Made by a program: the position numbers and the translations under genes. Shown here one piece after another: positions 25,892 through 33,813 of a stretch of DNA of 64,000 bases. Numbering within the stretch: the stretch's first letter is position 1; the number at the start of each line of letters is the position of its first letter. Source of the stretch: Pseudoclavibacter sp. 13-3 (lineage in GTDB: Bacteria > Actinomycetota > Actinomycetes > Actinomycetales > Microbacteriaceae); NCBI RefSeq assembly GCF_021168475.1, contig NZ_JAJOZT010000003.1, positions 248,001 through 312,000 on the forward strand. The letters are read 5' to 3'. The notes under the pieces are model-generated. The model ran no database searches, was not told where the DNA came from, and saw only the letters and a program-made list of their open reading frames with translations.

Positions 25892-27235
25892 TCAGATCAG
25901 CGAGCCGTGCACCTGCTCGCCGTCGATGAGTGTGGCCACCACCTGGCAGCCGAAGGTCACGCCCTGGAACGGGGTGTTGAGACCCTTCGTCAGCTGCGAC
26001 GCCCCGTCGACGGTCTGCTCCTGCTGCTCGTCGACGAACACCAGCGTGGCCGGGTCTCCGGCGCGCACCGCGCTGTTCGCGACGTCGGGCAGACTGCCGA
26101 TCGCAGCAGGCCGATCGTGCATGACACGGGTGATCATGCGCCAGTCGACGACTCCGTCGACCGCGGTCGCGGTGGCGACGACAGGCAAGGCCGTCTCGAG
26201 ACCGGTCATGCCGAATGCCGCCTGCGACCAGCCGCACGACTTGCTCGCCACCGTGTGCGGTGCATGGTCGGTGCCGATCGTCTCGATCACGCCGTCGCTC
26301 AGCGCAGTGCGCAGCGCGAGCACGTCGTCGGTCGACCGCAGCGGCGGGTTCACCTTGAACATCGGTGAGGCCAGCGCCGAGAGTTCATCGGTCAGCAGCA
26401 GATGATGCGGGGTCACCTCGGTCGACACCGGCCACCCGTTCGCCTTGGCCGCACGAACCACCTCGACCGTGCGTCGCGTCGACACATGGCACACGTGCAG
26501 ATGGCCGCCGGTCTCAGCGGCGAGAACCGCATCTCGAGCGACGATCGCGGCCTCGCCGCTCACCGGCCACGGATCGAGCCCGGTGCGCTCGGCGGCGAAG
26601 CCGGCGTTGAGCTGCCCCGAGCCGGCGAGAGCGTGCGATTGCGCGTGCTGTGCGACGGTCAGGCCCAGGGCCCCTGCGCGCTGCAGCGCGTCTTGCATGA
26701 GCCCGGCGTCGTCGACGCACCTGCCGTCATCAGAGAACAGAGTGACCCCGGCATCTGCCAGCTCTTCGATCGGCGAGACGCGCTCACCGGCCAGCCCGAC
26801 GGTGATCGACCCGACCGGGTGCGCACGCACGCGCGAGGCCTGCGCGGCCTGCGCCCGCATCCACTGCACCCGCTCGGGAGTGTCGGTCACCGGGGTGGTG
26901 TTCGCCATCGCGAAGACGTCTGAGAACCCGCCGGCGGCAGCCGCGGCCAGACCGGTCGCGATGGTCTCTTGATCGCTGCCGCCCGGTTCGCGCAGGTGCA
27001 CGTGCAGGTCGACGAACGCGGGCACGACGACGAGGCCGTGCCCCGCGACGACCCGTGCGGGCTGCGCATGCTGCAGCACCAGCGGGCGCAGGCGGGTGTC
27101 GAAGACGCCGGCGATGACCGGCCCGTCGATGAGCAGGTCACGCGGCTGCTCGCCATAGGGGCGCACGTCGGTGATCAGCACTGCAGACGTGGTTCGGGGG
27201 ATGCCCTGGTGCGACTGTGCGGAATCCTGCGTCAT
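25892..27235 (-). CDS. pyrC: Dihydroorotase (type I)
   Basis: Interconverts dihydroorotate and N-carbamoyl-L-aspartate. 447 aa from ATG 27235, with AGAGAG upstream; the frame extends another 11 codons but these lack a ribosome site. Metal-binding HVHLREPG is followed by ATGLAAAAAGGFSDVFAMAN and then TTPVTDT. STEVTPHHLLLTDE, FKVNPPLR and TIGTDHAPH complete the dihydroorotase pattern. It closes a minus-strand locus with PyrK, PyrD and an N-carbamoyl amidohydrolase. It is separated from PyrK by 141 bp. Its grouping with a carbamoyl amidase rather than with pyrB and carAB suggests it works in the hydrolytic direction. Confidence 0.93.
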   Translation of the reverse strand: MTQDSAQSHQGIPRTTSAVLITDVRPYGEQPRDLLIDGPVIAGVFDTRLRPLVLQHAQPARVVAGHGLVVVPAFVDLHVHLREPGGSDQETIATGLAAAAAGGFSDVFAMANTTPVTDTPERVQWMRAQAAQASRVRAHPVGSITVGLAGERVSPIEELADAGVTLFSDDGRCVDDAGLMQDALQRAGALGLTVAQHAQSHALAGSGQLNAGFAAERTGLDPWPVSGEAAIVARDAVLAAETGGHLHVCHVSTRRTVEVVRAAKANGWPVSTEVTPHHLLLTDELSALASPMFKVNPPLRSTDDVLALRTALSDGVIETIGTDHAPHTVASKSCGWSQAAFGMTGLETALPVVATATAVDGVVDWRMITRVMHDRPAAIGSLPDVANSAVRAGDPATLVFVDEQQEQTVDGASQLTKGLNTPFQGVTFGCQVVATLIDGEQVHGSLI

Positions 27236-27376
27236 CGAGTGCTCTCTTTTCTCTCTCGGGTGCAGCATCGGCTGCGGGTTGACGAGTTCGTGTCTCGCGC
27301 GGTCGGCCGCGTCAGCACGGCGACTGCGCGCGGGCCTGCACAGCCAACTGCATGACCGGCACCCGTCGAGGGTGCG

Positions 27377-28276
27377 TCAGACGACACGGGCATGTGCACA
27401 GTCTACGGAATGCGCTTCGGGCGGGTTCGGCCGCGGCTGCACGACCTCGGGAGCGGTCGCGCTCGCCGCGAAGACCGGTCCCTGCAGGCAGACTAAATCT
27501 CCGTCGCAGTCGGGGCGGGCGTCGAGCACGCATCCGTGGCAGTAGCCCATGCCGCAGGCCATCTTCTGTTCGACAGAGACCTGCACCGGTATGTTCCACC
27601 GCTGGCTCAGGCGCACGGCCAGATTCGTCAGACGACGTGAGCCGCAGACCAGTATCGTGGCCGGGGGGACCGCGTCGAACCGCCGGCACAGGCGGCTCTC
27701 GAGCAGCAGCGGGTCGCTGGTGCCGTCAGAGTCCAGCACTCGGACCGTGCTGTCCAACGCGTTGCCGACGACCTCGGTCACGGCGAGTGACGATTCGGCA
27801 TCACGGCTGCTGGCGATCAGACACACATCGACCCCAGCGGCGACGAGCCGGTTGGCCGCGAAGGCGAGTGACGGCATGCCGACGCCTCGACCGAGCATCA
27901 GCACGTGCCCCGCCCCGGGCAGATCATAGCCGCGCCCCAGCGGCCCCGCGGCAGAGATCGTCTCGGCCTCGGCCGCCATCAGACGTGTGCCCCGGCCGAT
28001 GATGCGGTAGACGAAGTCGACCAGACCTGAGTCGGCGTCGGCAGCTGAGACGGCCATGGGGCGAGGCAGCACGGTGAGCTGTCGACTGCTGAGATCCCAG
28101 GCCGTGACCATGAGAAACTGACCCGGTCGTGCCGCACGCGCGAGCTCCGGCGCGTGCAGCGTGACCAACCGGTACTGGGGGTTGATCTGCTGGTGCCGCA
28201 CGGGCGCGAGGCGATCGTCGAGCAGCACGTGCCTCGGCCAAGCTGGCAGCGTCTTCAGCCGATAGTGCTCGCTCAT
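27377..28276 (-). CDS. pyrK: Dihydroorotate dehydrogenase electron-transfer subunit (PyrK)
   Basis: 299 aa flavin and iron-sulfur protein that passes electrons between NAD(H) and class 1B PyrD. The FAD-binding segment is RPMAVS (72-77), followed by GRGTRLM. GRGVGMPSLAFA is the nucleotide loop. C241, C246, C249 and C263 form the C-x4-C-x2-C-x13-C ligand set of the [2Fe-2S] cluster (EQKMACGMGYCHGC). The start overlaps the amidohydrolase stop by 4 bp. PyrK is required only for the NAD-linked enzyme, which can run in either direction. Confidence 0.92.
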   Translation of the reverse strand: MSEHYRLKTLPAWPRHVLLDDRLAPVRHQQINPQYRLVTLHAPELARAARPGQFLMVTAWDLSSRQLTVLPRPMAVSAADADSGLVDFVYRIIGRGTRLMAAEAETISAAGPLGRGYDLPGAGHVLMLGRGVGMPSLAFAANRLVAAGVDVCLIASSRDAESSLAVTEVVGNALDSTVRVLDSDGTSDPLLLESRLCRRFDAVPPATILVCGSRRLTNLAVRLSQRWNIPVQVSVEQKMACGMGYCHGCVLDARPDCDGDLVCLQGPVFAASATAPEVVQPRPNPPEAHSVDCAHARVV

Positions 28277-29565
28277 GACGCCGGCTGTTCGTCTGCCATG
28301 TCGAGCGCCGTGAGCAGCCCGGTCAGCGCCTGCACGCCGCGAGCGATGTCTTCGGCGCGACTGAACTCGTCGGGAGAGTGCGACACCCCGTGGTGCAGAC
28401 TCGGCACGAACAGCATTCCGGTCTCACAGACGCGACTGATCTGCTGCGTGTCGTGGCTCGCCCCGCTGGCGAGCACACGGTGCACCATGCCCAGACGGTC
28501 GGTTTCGCGCGACGCGAGTTCGATGATGCGGCGAGACAGCAGGGTCGGCGCGGTGTCTGCGATCAGATGCGCGTCGAGCGAGGTGTCGTGCAGTGCGGCG
28601 GTCTCTTTGGCCCGCGCGATCAGCGTGAGAGCTGTCTGGCGTTGGCGATCGGTGTCGACATCGCGGATGTCGACGTCGAGTGTCACCTCGCCCGGAATCG
28701 TCGTCATGGAGTTCGGCGATGCGATGATTCGCCCGATCGTGATGCGCGTGCCGAAGTGCTCTGCGTCGAGGGCGAGGTCGTTGGCCGCGAGCACGATCGC
28801 CGAGGCGCTGACCAGGGCGTCGTGACGCGCGAGCATGGGCGTGCCCCCGGAATGAGAGGCGACACCGTGCACTGTGAGGCGCAGCCGGGTGCTTCCCGAG
28901 ATCGTGTCGACGAGGCCGATGTCGTCTGCACCGTCTGCGAGCACGCTGCCCTGCTCGATGTGCATCTCGATGAATGAGTCCCAGTCTTCTCTGCGCCACC
29001 GTGCCTCGTCGAGACGGTCGGGGTCGAGCCCGACCGAGCGCATGGCCTCGAGCACGCTGATGCCGTCGCGGTCGCGCAGCTCGCCGAGCGCCTCGGCGTC
29101 GGTCGTGCCGGCGGCGAGCCGTGAGCCGTTGCACGCCTGACCGAATCGGGCGCCTTCTTCGTTGGCGAAGGCGACGAACCGCAGCGGATGCCGTGGGTGG
29201 TAGTCATCGGCCGCGAGCGTTTGCGCGCACAGCATCGCCGCGACCACACCGACGATGCCGTCGAACCGCCCACCATGGGGCACGGAATCGAGGTGGGAGC
29301 CAGTGCCGATGCCGTCTGGGCGCCCGTCACCCGGCAGCTCGGCGATCGTGTTTCCCGCCGCGTCGCTGTGCACAGACAGCCCCAGATGAGACATGAACGT
29401 GGCGAAGACCTGGTGCGCTTCGCGTTCGAGCGGTGTATAGCCGAGACGTGTGACGCCCTCGGCGCCGTGCGTCTCGCTCAGTGCAGCGAAGCGATCGATG
29501 AGCTCGTCGACGCCGGACACGTCCAGAGCGACCTGCTCGGCTGCTGTGCTGTTGCCCTCGGTCAT
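28273..29565 (-). CDS. N-carbamoyl-L-amino-acid / allantoate-type amidohydrolase (M20)
   Basis: 430 aa metal-dependent amidohydrolase of the HyuC/AmaB family, which removes the carbamoyl group as ammonia and CO2. Metal ligands are visible in GSHLDSVPHGGRFDG, FANEEGARFG and EMHIEQGSVL; GVASHSGGTP is in the dimerisation domain; SGASHDTQQ and HHGVSHSPDEFS finish the set. Family members act on N-carbamoyl amino acids, ureidopropionate or allantoate. Next to dihydroorotase the fitting substrate is N-carbamoyl-L-aspartate (ureidosuccinate), giving aspartate. Overlaps both neighbours by 4 bp. Confidence 0.85.
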   Translation of the reverse strand: MTEGNSTAAEQVALDVSGVDELIDRFAALSETHGAEGVTRLGYTPLEREAHQVFATFMSHLGLSVHSDAAGNTIAELPGDGRPDGIGTGSHLDSVPHGGRFDGIVGVVAAMLCAQTLAADDYHPRHPLRFVAFANEEGARFGQACNGSRLAAGTTDAEALGELRDRDGISVLEAMRSVGLDPDRLDEARWRREDWDSFIEMHIEQGSVLADGADDIGLVDTISGSTRLRLTVHGVASHSGGTPMLARHDALVSASAIVLAANDLALDAEHFGTRITIGRIIASPNSMTTIPGEVTLDVDIRDVDTDRQRQTALTLIARAKETAALHDTSLDAHLIADTAPTLLSRRIIELASRETDRLGMVHRVLASGASHDTQQISRVCETGMLFVPSLHHGVSHSPDEFSRAEDIARGVQALTGLLTALDMADEQPAS

Positions 29566-30032
29566 TCGTGTGCCTCTCTCACGACGTTCTCGCGGCCGCT
29601 GATCTCAGCCGCGGTGAACAATGCCTGGGTCGACCCGACGACAGAGATCCCGTCGGGATCTGAACCCTCGGGAGCGAACAGCCCGATCACGGCAGCATGC
29701 TCACCCGACCCGCGTGGGGCATCCCCGGTCGTCTCGGAGACCAGCCGCAGCCCGGCGTGCAAGCTCACGGCGACCCCGATCACGAGGTCGGCGGTCCTCC
29801 CGCCGACCTGCAGAAACGTGGTGTCGTGCGGCAGCCTCGAGCCGATCTCGGCTGCGACCCGCCGCAGCAGAGTGGGGCGGCAGAACGCGCTGAACCACTG
29901 GGTCTCGTCGCTCGGGTCTGAGACCTCGGCCCTGATGTCGATGAGCAGGTCGCTGCGCCACCGTGCGTCGTGAGCCTGCAGGCTCGAGAGCTCGCGGGCC
30001 TCGACTGCCTGTGAGTCTCGGTTCTCAGGCAT
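29562..30032 (-). CDS. Unknown protein, phosphoribosyltransferase-fold-like (B)
   Basis: 156 aa with no confident family. The stretch LRRVAAEIGSRLPHDTTFLQ then VGGRTADLVIGVAVSLHAGL followed by RLVSETTGD reads like the start of an orotate phosphoribosyltransferase Rossmann core, but the PRPP loop with paired acidic residues is missing. It overlaps the transporter upstream by 8 bp and the amidohydrolase downstream by 4 bp, so it belongs to the operon. It may be an orotate-binding or regulatory subunit. The fold assignment is visual and uncertain. Confidence 0.5.
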   Translation of the reverse strand: MPENRDSQAVEARELSSLQAHDARWRSDLLIDIRAEVSDPSDETQWFSAFCRPTLLRRVAAEIGSRLPHDTTFLQVGGRTADLVIGVAVSLHAGLRLVSETTGDAPRGSGEHAAVIGLFAPEGSDPDGISVVGSTQALFTAAEISGRENVVREAHE

Positions 30033-31287
30033 GGTCGAGCTCCTTGCCCTTCTTGTCGGGAATGAGGAACATCGTCACGAAGGCGATCAGATAGATCGCA
30101 GGGAGCAGCGCCAGCGCATAGGCGAAGCCATGGTCGGTGGCGAGCGCCGCGATCACGATCGGGCCCAGGCCGCCGCCGATGAACCGCCCGGTGTTGTACA
30201 GCACGTTCTGCGCGGTGGCGCGGATTCTGGTGGGGTAGAGCTCCGCGAGCAGAGCGCCGTAGCCGCCGAGCATGCCGTTGGCGAACATGCCCATGACGAA
30301 ACCGCCGATGAGCAGACTGGTCTCTGTCGTGAGCTGGCTGTAGACGAGCACGCTGACGGCGGCACCCACCTGGAAGATCCAGAAGGCGGGTCGGCGCCCG
30401 ATGCGGTCGGCGATCTGCCCGAAGACCACGATGCCGAGCATCATGCCGAGCACGGTCACCGCCGTCCACACCCCGGTCGAGGTCAGAGACAGCTCGCGCT
30501 GCTTGCTCAGGTAGCTGGGCAGCCAGGTCATGATGCCGAAGTATCCGAAGTTCTGCACCGTGGTCAGAATGATCATCGCGATCGAGGTGGTCGCGATTCG
30601 GCGGTTCGCGAACAGGGCGAGGATGCGACTGCTGGTCTTGCCGGGCTCCTGCTGTGCTTTGCCGGCGTTTTCGAGAAAGACGCGGGACTCCGGCAGTGTC
30701 AGGCGAATGACAATGGCGATGACCGCCGGGATCACCCCGACGGCGAAGAGCCCGCGCCACCCGAATGCGCCGATGATGGGGGCCGAGGTCAGTGCGGCGA
30801 CCAAGACGCCGCACTGGAACCCGATGCCCACCCACGATGTGGCCCGTGCGCGGTGACCGGGCCGGGCGGCCTCGGCGGCGAGGGTCATGCCGATGCCGAA
30901 TTCGGCACCGATGCCCACGCCGGCCAGGAACCGGAAGACCGCGACCATCTCGAAGTTCGGCGCGAGCGCGGTGAGCCCGGTGAACACGGCGAAGAAGATC
31001 ACCGAATAGGTGAGCACCTTGACCCGGCCCAAGCGGTCGGAGAGCACGCCGAACAGCAGACCGCCGACCAATGCGCCGAACAGCGTGATGGTGGTGAGGC
31101 TCCCGGCCACGGTCTGCGAGACGCCGAACGTCGAGATGATGCCGGACATCGCGAATCCGAGGATCAGCAGGTCCAAGCCGTCGAGGCTGTGTCCGAGCGC
31201 CGACGAGAAGATCGCCCGGCGCTCGTACTTTCGTGCGGCGAGATCATCGTGTTGTGGTGCGGCGGCTTGTTGTGCTGCAGCGGTCAT
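30025..31287 (-). CDS. MFS transporter (AAHS-like), candidate orotate/pyrimidine-acid symporter
   Basis: 420 aa, twelve membrane helices. The loop motif GVLSDRLGRVKVL and the second half GQIADRIGRRPAFW are MFS signatures; LDGLDLLILGFAMSGI in helix 1 is typical of aromatic-acid:proton symporters. A ribosome site GAGGAG precedes ATG 31287. Located between PyrD and the carbamoyl amidase, it most likely imports the pathway's substrate (orotate, dihydroorotate or ureidosuccinate). The cargo is inferred only from context. Confidence 0.88.
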   Translation of the reverse strand: MTAAAQQAAAPQHDDLAARKYERRAIFSSALGHSLDGLDLLILGFAMSGIISTFGVSQTVAGSLTTITLFGALVGGLLFGVLSDRLGRVKVLTYSVIFFAVFTGLTALAPNFEMVAVFRFLAGVGIGAEFGIGMTLAAEAARPGHRARATSWVGIGFQCGVLVAALTSAPIIGAFGWRGLFAVGVIPAVIAIVIRLTLPESRVFLENAGKAQQEPGKTSSRILALFANRRIATTSIAMIILTTVQNFGYFGIMTWLPSYLSKQRELSLTSTGVWTAVTVLGMMLGIVVFGQIADRIGRRPAFWIFQVGAAVSVLVYSQLTTETSLLIGGFVMGMFANGMLGGYGALLAELYPTRIRATAQNVLYNTGRFIGGGLGPIVIAALATDHGFAYALALLPAIYLIAFVTMFLIPDKKGKELDHA

Positions 31288-31350
31288 GAGAACTCCTCTG
31301 GTGAACTGGTGGGGTGAGTGATGTGAACGGGCGTGGGATGCAGCGGTGCG

Positions 31351-32280
31351 TCAACCGGTGCGGAGCGTGCCGACGAGGTCGTCTGGCGTCCGGGCGCCGC
31401 ACTGCTGCAGGGCGTCGGGCAGCGCAGCGATGATCTCGTTGATCGCTGCGGGACGTGAGAAGAGTGCGGTGCCGATCTGCACCGACGCGGCACCGGCGAT
31501 CAGGAAGGCCAGGACGTCGTCGACGCTGCTGATGCCACCGCATCCGATCACAGGAATGCCGAGTGCCGAGGCAGCCTCGTAGACGAGCTTCAGTGCGAGC
31601 GGCTTCACCGCAGGGCCGGAGAGGCCGCCGGTGACGTTGCCGAGGACGGGGCGACGGCTCTGTACGTCGATGCCCATACCCGGAAAACTGTTGCACACGG
31701 TGACCGCGTCTGCACCGGCGCACTCGGCGGCCTGGGCCGTCGCCACGATCGAAGCGGTGGCTGGTGTGAGCTTGGCGATGAGCGGGCGGGCGGTCAGCGG
31801 ACGCAGCCGGCGCACGACGGTGTCGACCCCGGACGGCGTCGCGCCGATGATTCCGAGCCGATGATCGAGATTGGGGCACGAGAGGTTCACCTCGTATGCG
31901 GTGATGCCGCTGTGCTCGACGCGTTCGAGTGCCTGGAGCATGGCGGCGTAGTCGTCGACAGACGTTCCGCCGATGCTCACGATCACCGTTGCGTTCATCG
32001 CGGCATAGCGGGGCAGCACCTCGTCGATGAAGGCGGCACCGCCCGGGCTGGGAATGCCGACCGCGTTCAACATGCCCAGACCGGCGTCGTGCAGTCGTGG
32101 CGCGGAGTTCCCGCCTCGCCGCTGCACGAAGATCGTCTTGGTCACGACCGCACCGAAGACCGAAGCGTCGACGACGTCGGCGAGCTCTGGGCCGAAGCAT
32201 CCCGAAGCGGGCATCACAGGCGTGCTGAGAGGCAGAGCTGGAGCGGCCAGACGTGAGTGAATCACAGGTCTGTCGTTCAT
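31351..32280 (-). CDS. pyrD: Dihydroorotate dehydrogenase, class 1B catalytic subunit
   Basis: 309 aa from ATG 32280; the open frame reaches 32517 but the extra residues are unrelated, and GAAGGCGGTG precedes 32280. FMN barrel with the catalytic Cys135 in EVNLSCPN, as in class 1 enzymes (class 2 has Ser). KLTPATASIV, VCNSFPGMGIDV, GGLSGPAVKPLAL and GCGGISS are further signatures. Class 1B enzymes pair with PyrK and NAD, and pyrK lies in the same locus. Quinone-linked class 2 is what Actinobacteria usually use for synthesis, so a class 1B enzyme here suggests a dedicated catabolic role. Confidence 0.92.
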   Translation of the reverse strand: MNDRPVIHSRLAAPALPLSTPVMPASGCFGPELADVVDASVFGAVVTKTIFVQRRGGNSAPRLHDAGLGMLNAVGIPSPGGAAFIDEVLPRYAAMNATVIVSIGGTSVDDYAAMLQALERVEHSGITAYEVNLSCPNLDHRLGIIGATPSGVDTVVRRLRPLTARPLIAKLTPATASIVATAQAAECAGADAVTVCNSFPGMGIDVQSRRPVLGNVTGGLSGPAVKPLALKLVYEAASALGIPVIGCGGISSVDDVLAFLIAGAASVQIGTALFSRPAAINEIIAALPDALQQCGARTPDDLVGTLRTG

Positions 32281-32544
32281 CTGGTCACCGCCTTCGATTT
32301 CTGTGGGAGCTGCGCTGAAAGGCAATAGTAGGTGGCCTCCGAGCTGCGTTGACGACGGGCAGGAGCCCTCTTCGCCGCAGACGGCGGACAGGTAACACGC
32401 TCGAATCAAATGAGTCCGCTGTGCGGGATGGCGGGGCTTCGATGCTTCACTGTGTGGCCGCTGTAACATCGATGAAACGCTGTGAACAGCAGGTAACAGT
32501 TGTGCGCAGCCGGGCATCGGCTGCGAGCGAGACGACCGGATGCG
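32281..32544 (-). promoter_or_regulatory. IclR-pyrD intergenic region with candidate IclR operator
   Basis: 264 bp without a gene, upstream of pyrD. It contains the palindrome GCTGT-GA-ACAGC at 32479-32490, flanked by direct GTAACA copies at 32463-32468 and 32493-32498. This is the likeliest binding region for the IclR-type regulator encoded just upstream, controlling pyrD and the genes behind it. No clear -35/-10 pair could be picked. Confidence 0.45.
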
Positions 32545-33306
32545 TCAGACCGGGCTGCTCGATTCCCAGCCCAGTTCTGACGAGAGCCGCGCGGCGCACT
32601 GAGATGCGAGCTGCTGCAGATGACGCTGCGCGGCGACAGACTGCACACGCTGAACCGGAACGGCCACGGTCACCGATGACCGAACCCTCCCGGCGGCATC
32701 ATGCACGGGGTAGGCGACTGCCCAGATGCCGTCATCGAGTTCGGAATCGCAGATGTCATAGCCCCGTTCGCGTATCGTGCCGAGGTGCGTGGTGAGCTGT
32801 TCGGGCGACGTCACGGTGTCGCTGGTGAAGCGGGTCGTCGTCAGCGTCGAGAGAATGGCGGCTCGTTCGGAAGGCGGCTGCCAGGCGAGCAGCATACGGG
32901 CCGAGGCCGCCGCGTATACCGGCATGATCTGGCCGATGCGCACGAAGAGCTGCAGAGGGTGCCGTGATCGTGCGAGCGCCACGCACACGGCCTCGCGGGC
33001 GCTCCATTCGCAGACGAAGACGGTCTCTCCGGTCTGCTCGCTCATCTCGATCACCGGCTGAGGCGTGACAGCCGAATTCGTGCTGCTCTTCTCGGCGATG
33101 TCGGTCAGAGCGTGGCCGATGTGATAGAGGCGTTGCTGCGCGGAGTAGATGACGAAGCCGGTCTCGGCCAGCGTCATCAGCGCCCGGTGTGCGGTGGAGT
33201 GGGCGATTCCTGTGTCGGCACAGAGATCACGCAGCGAAGCTCCTCGTCGATGCTCGGCGACTGCCGCCAGCAGGGCAAGTCCGCGCTCGAGACTCTGAAC
33301 ACCCAT
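32545..33306 (-). CDS. IclR-family transcriptional regulator
   Basis: 253 aa. The winged-helix N-terminal domain reads QSLERGLALLAAVAEHRRGA, SLRDLCADTGIAHSTAHRAL and MTLAETGFV. The effector domain carries the family's SEQTGETVFVCEW and the late ERGYDICDSELDDGIWAVAY with its ligand-pocket Cys. It starts 6 bp after the PRT-like gene and is followed by a 264-bp gap and then the pyrD operon. It is the natural candidate for sensing the pathway substrate, perhaps orotate. Confidence 0.92.
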   Translation of the reverse strand: MGVQSLERGLALLAAVAEHRRGASLRDLCADTGIAHSTAHRALMTLAETGFVIYSAQQRLYHIGHALTDIAEKSSTNSAVTPQPVIEMSEQTGETVFVCEWSAREAVCVALARSRHPLQLFVRIGQIMPVYAAASARMLLAWQPPSERAAILSTLTTTRFTSDTVTSPEQLTTHLGTIRERGYDICDSELDDGIWAVAYPVHDAAGRVRSSVTVAVPVQRVQSVAAQRHLQQLASQCAARLSSELGWESSSPV

Positions 33307-33312
33307 GCAATG

Positions 33313-33750
33313 TCAGCGGCCGTCGTCCAAGCACCGTGTCGGCACATGGGGCGGGATGAGATGGGCGTCGTCTGGGAGGACAGTGCCGATCGAGGTCACC
33401 TGCACGTCTTTGGAACGGGTCGCCGCGATGAGCGCGCTCACAGAGGGATAGGCCTCGGGAACGACCGTGACGATGGCAGCGCGCTTGCAGTCTGCGGCGA
33501 AGTCCGTGCTGAAATAGAGCACGCCTTCGTCGTCGGCCACGGTGACGAGTGGAACACCGAGTTCACGGGCGACCACGTGCCCCAGCAGGGCATTGGGCAC
33601 TTCGTGTCGAACGATGACCGCCTGAGCGCTGTCGCCGCTGAGCTCTTGGGCGAGACGCGCGCCCAACGACTCCCAGACCTGAGGGTCGCTCTCTTGCAGA
33701 GCGGGACCGTTCTCACGGGCGACACGTAGCAGTTCATCAGCAGTGCTCAT
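33313..33750 (-). CDS. Unknown protein, phosphoribosyltransferase-fold-like (A)
   Basis: 145 aa from ATG 33750, which has GAGGAGAA upstream; the longer frame is not supported. VIVRHEVPNALLGHVVAREL followed by GVPLVTVADDEG resembles the beta-alpha core of type I phosphoribosyltransferases, and KRAAIVTVVPEAYPSVSALI stands where the PRPP loop would be. The acidic pair and TGGT of an active enzyme are absent. It shares the odd half-PRT look of the protein at 29562-30032. It heads the iclR transcript, divergent from metG. Possibly a sensor or partner protein; function unknown. Confidence 0.5.
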   Translation of the reverse strand: MSTADELLRVARENGPALQESDPQVWESLGARLAQELSGDSAQAVIVRHEVPNALLGHVVARELGVPLVTVADDEGVLYFSTDFAADCKRAAIVTVVPEAYPSVSALIAATRSKDVQVTSIGTVLPDDAHLIPPHVPTRCLDDGR

Positions 33751-33800
33751 CACAGGTTCTCCTCGCCGACAGTGTTGGCATGACTGAGAGTAGCAGGCCG

Positions 33801-33806
33801 TAGAAT
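33801..33806 (+). promoter_or_regulatory. -10 box of leaderless metG promoter
   Basis: TAGAAT, 7 nt, ATG at 33814. TTGGCA at 33775-33780 is a possible -35 but the 20-nt spacing is long. Confidence 0.6.
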
Positions 33807-33813
33807 AGAGGTC

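Noticed and set aside
25892-27235. Allantoinase or hydantoinase instead of dihydroorotase
   Set aside because: The HVHLREPG, FKVNPPLR and TDHAPH motifs with PyrD and PyrK alongside fit dihydroorotase better.
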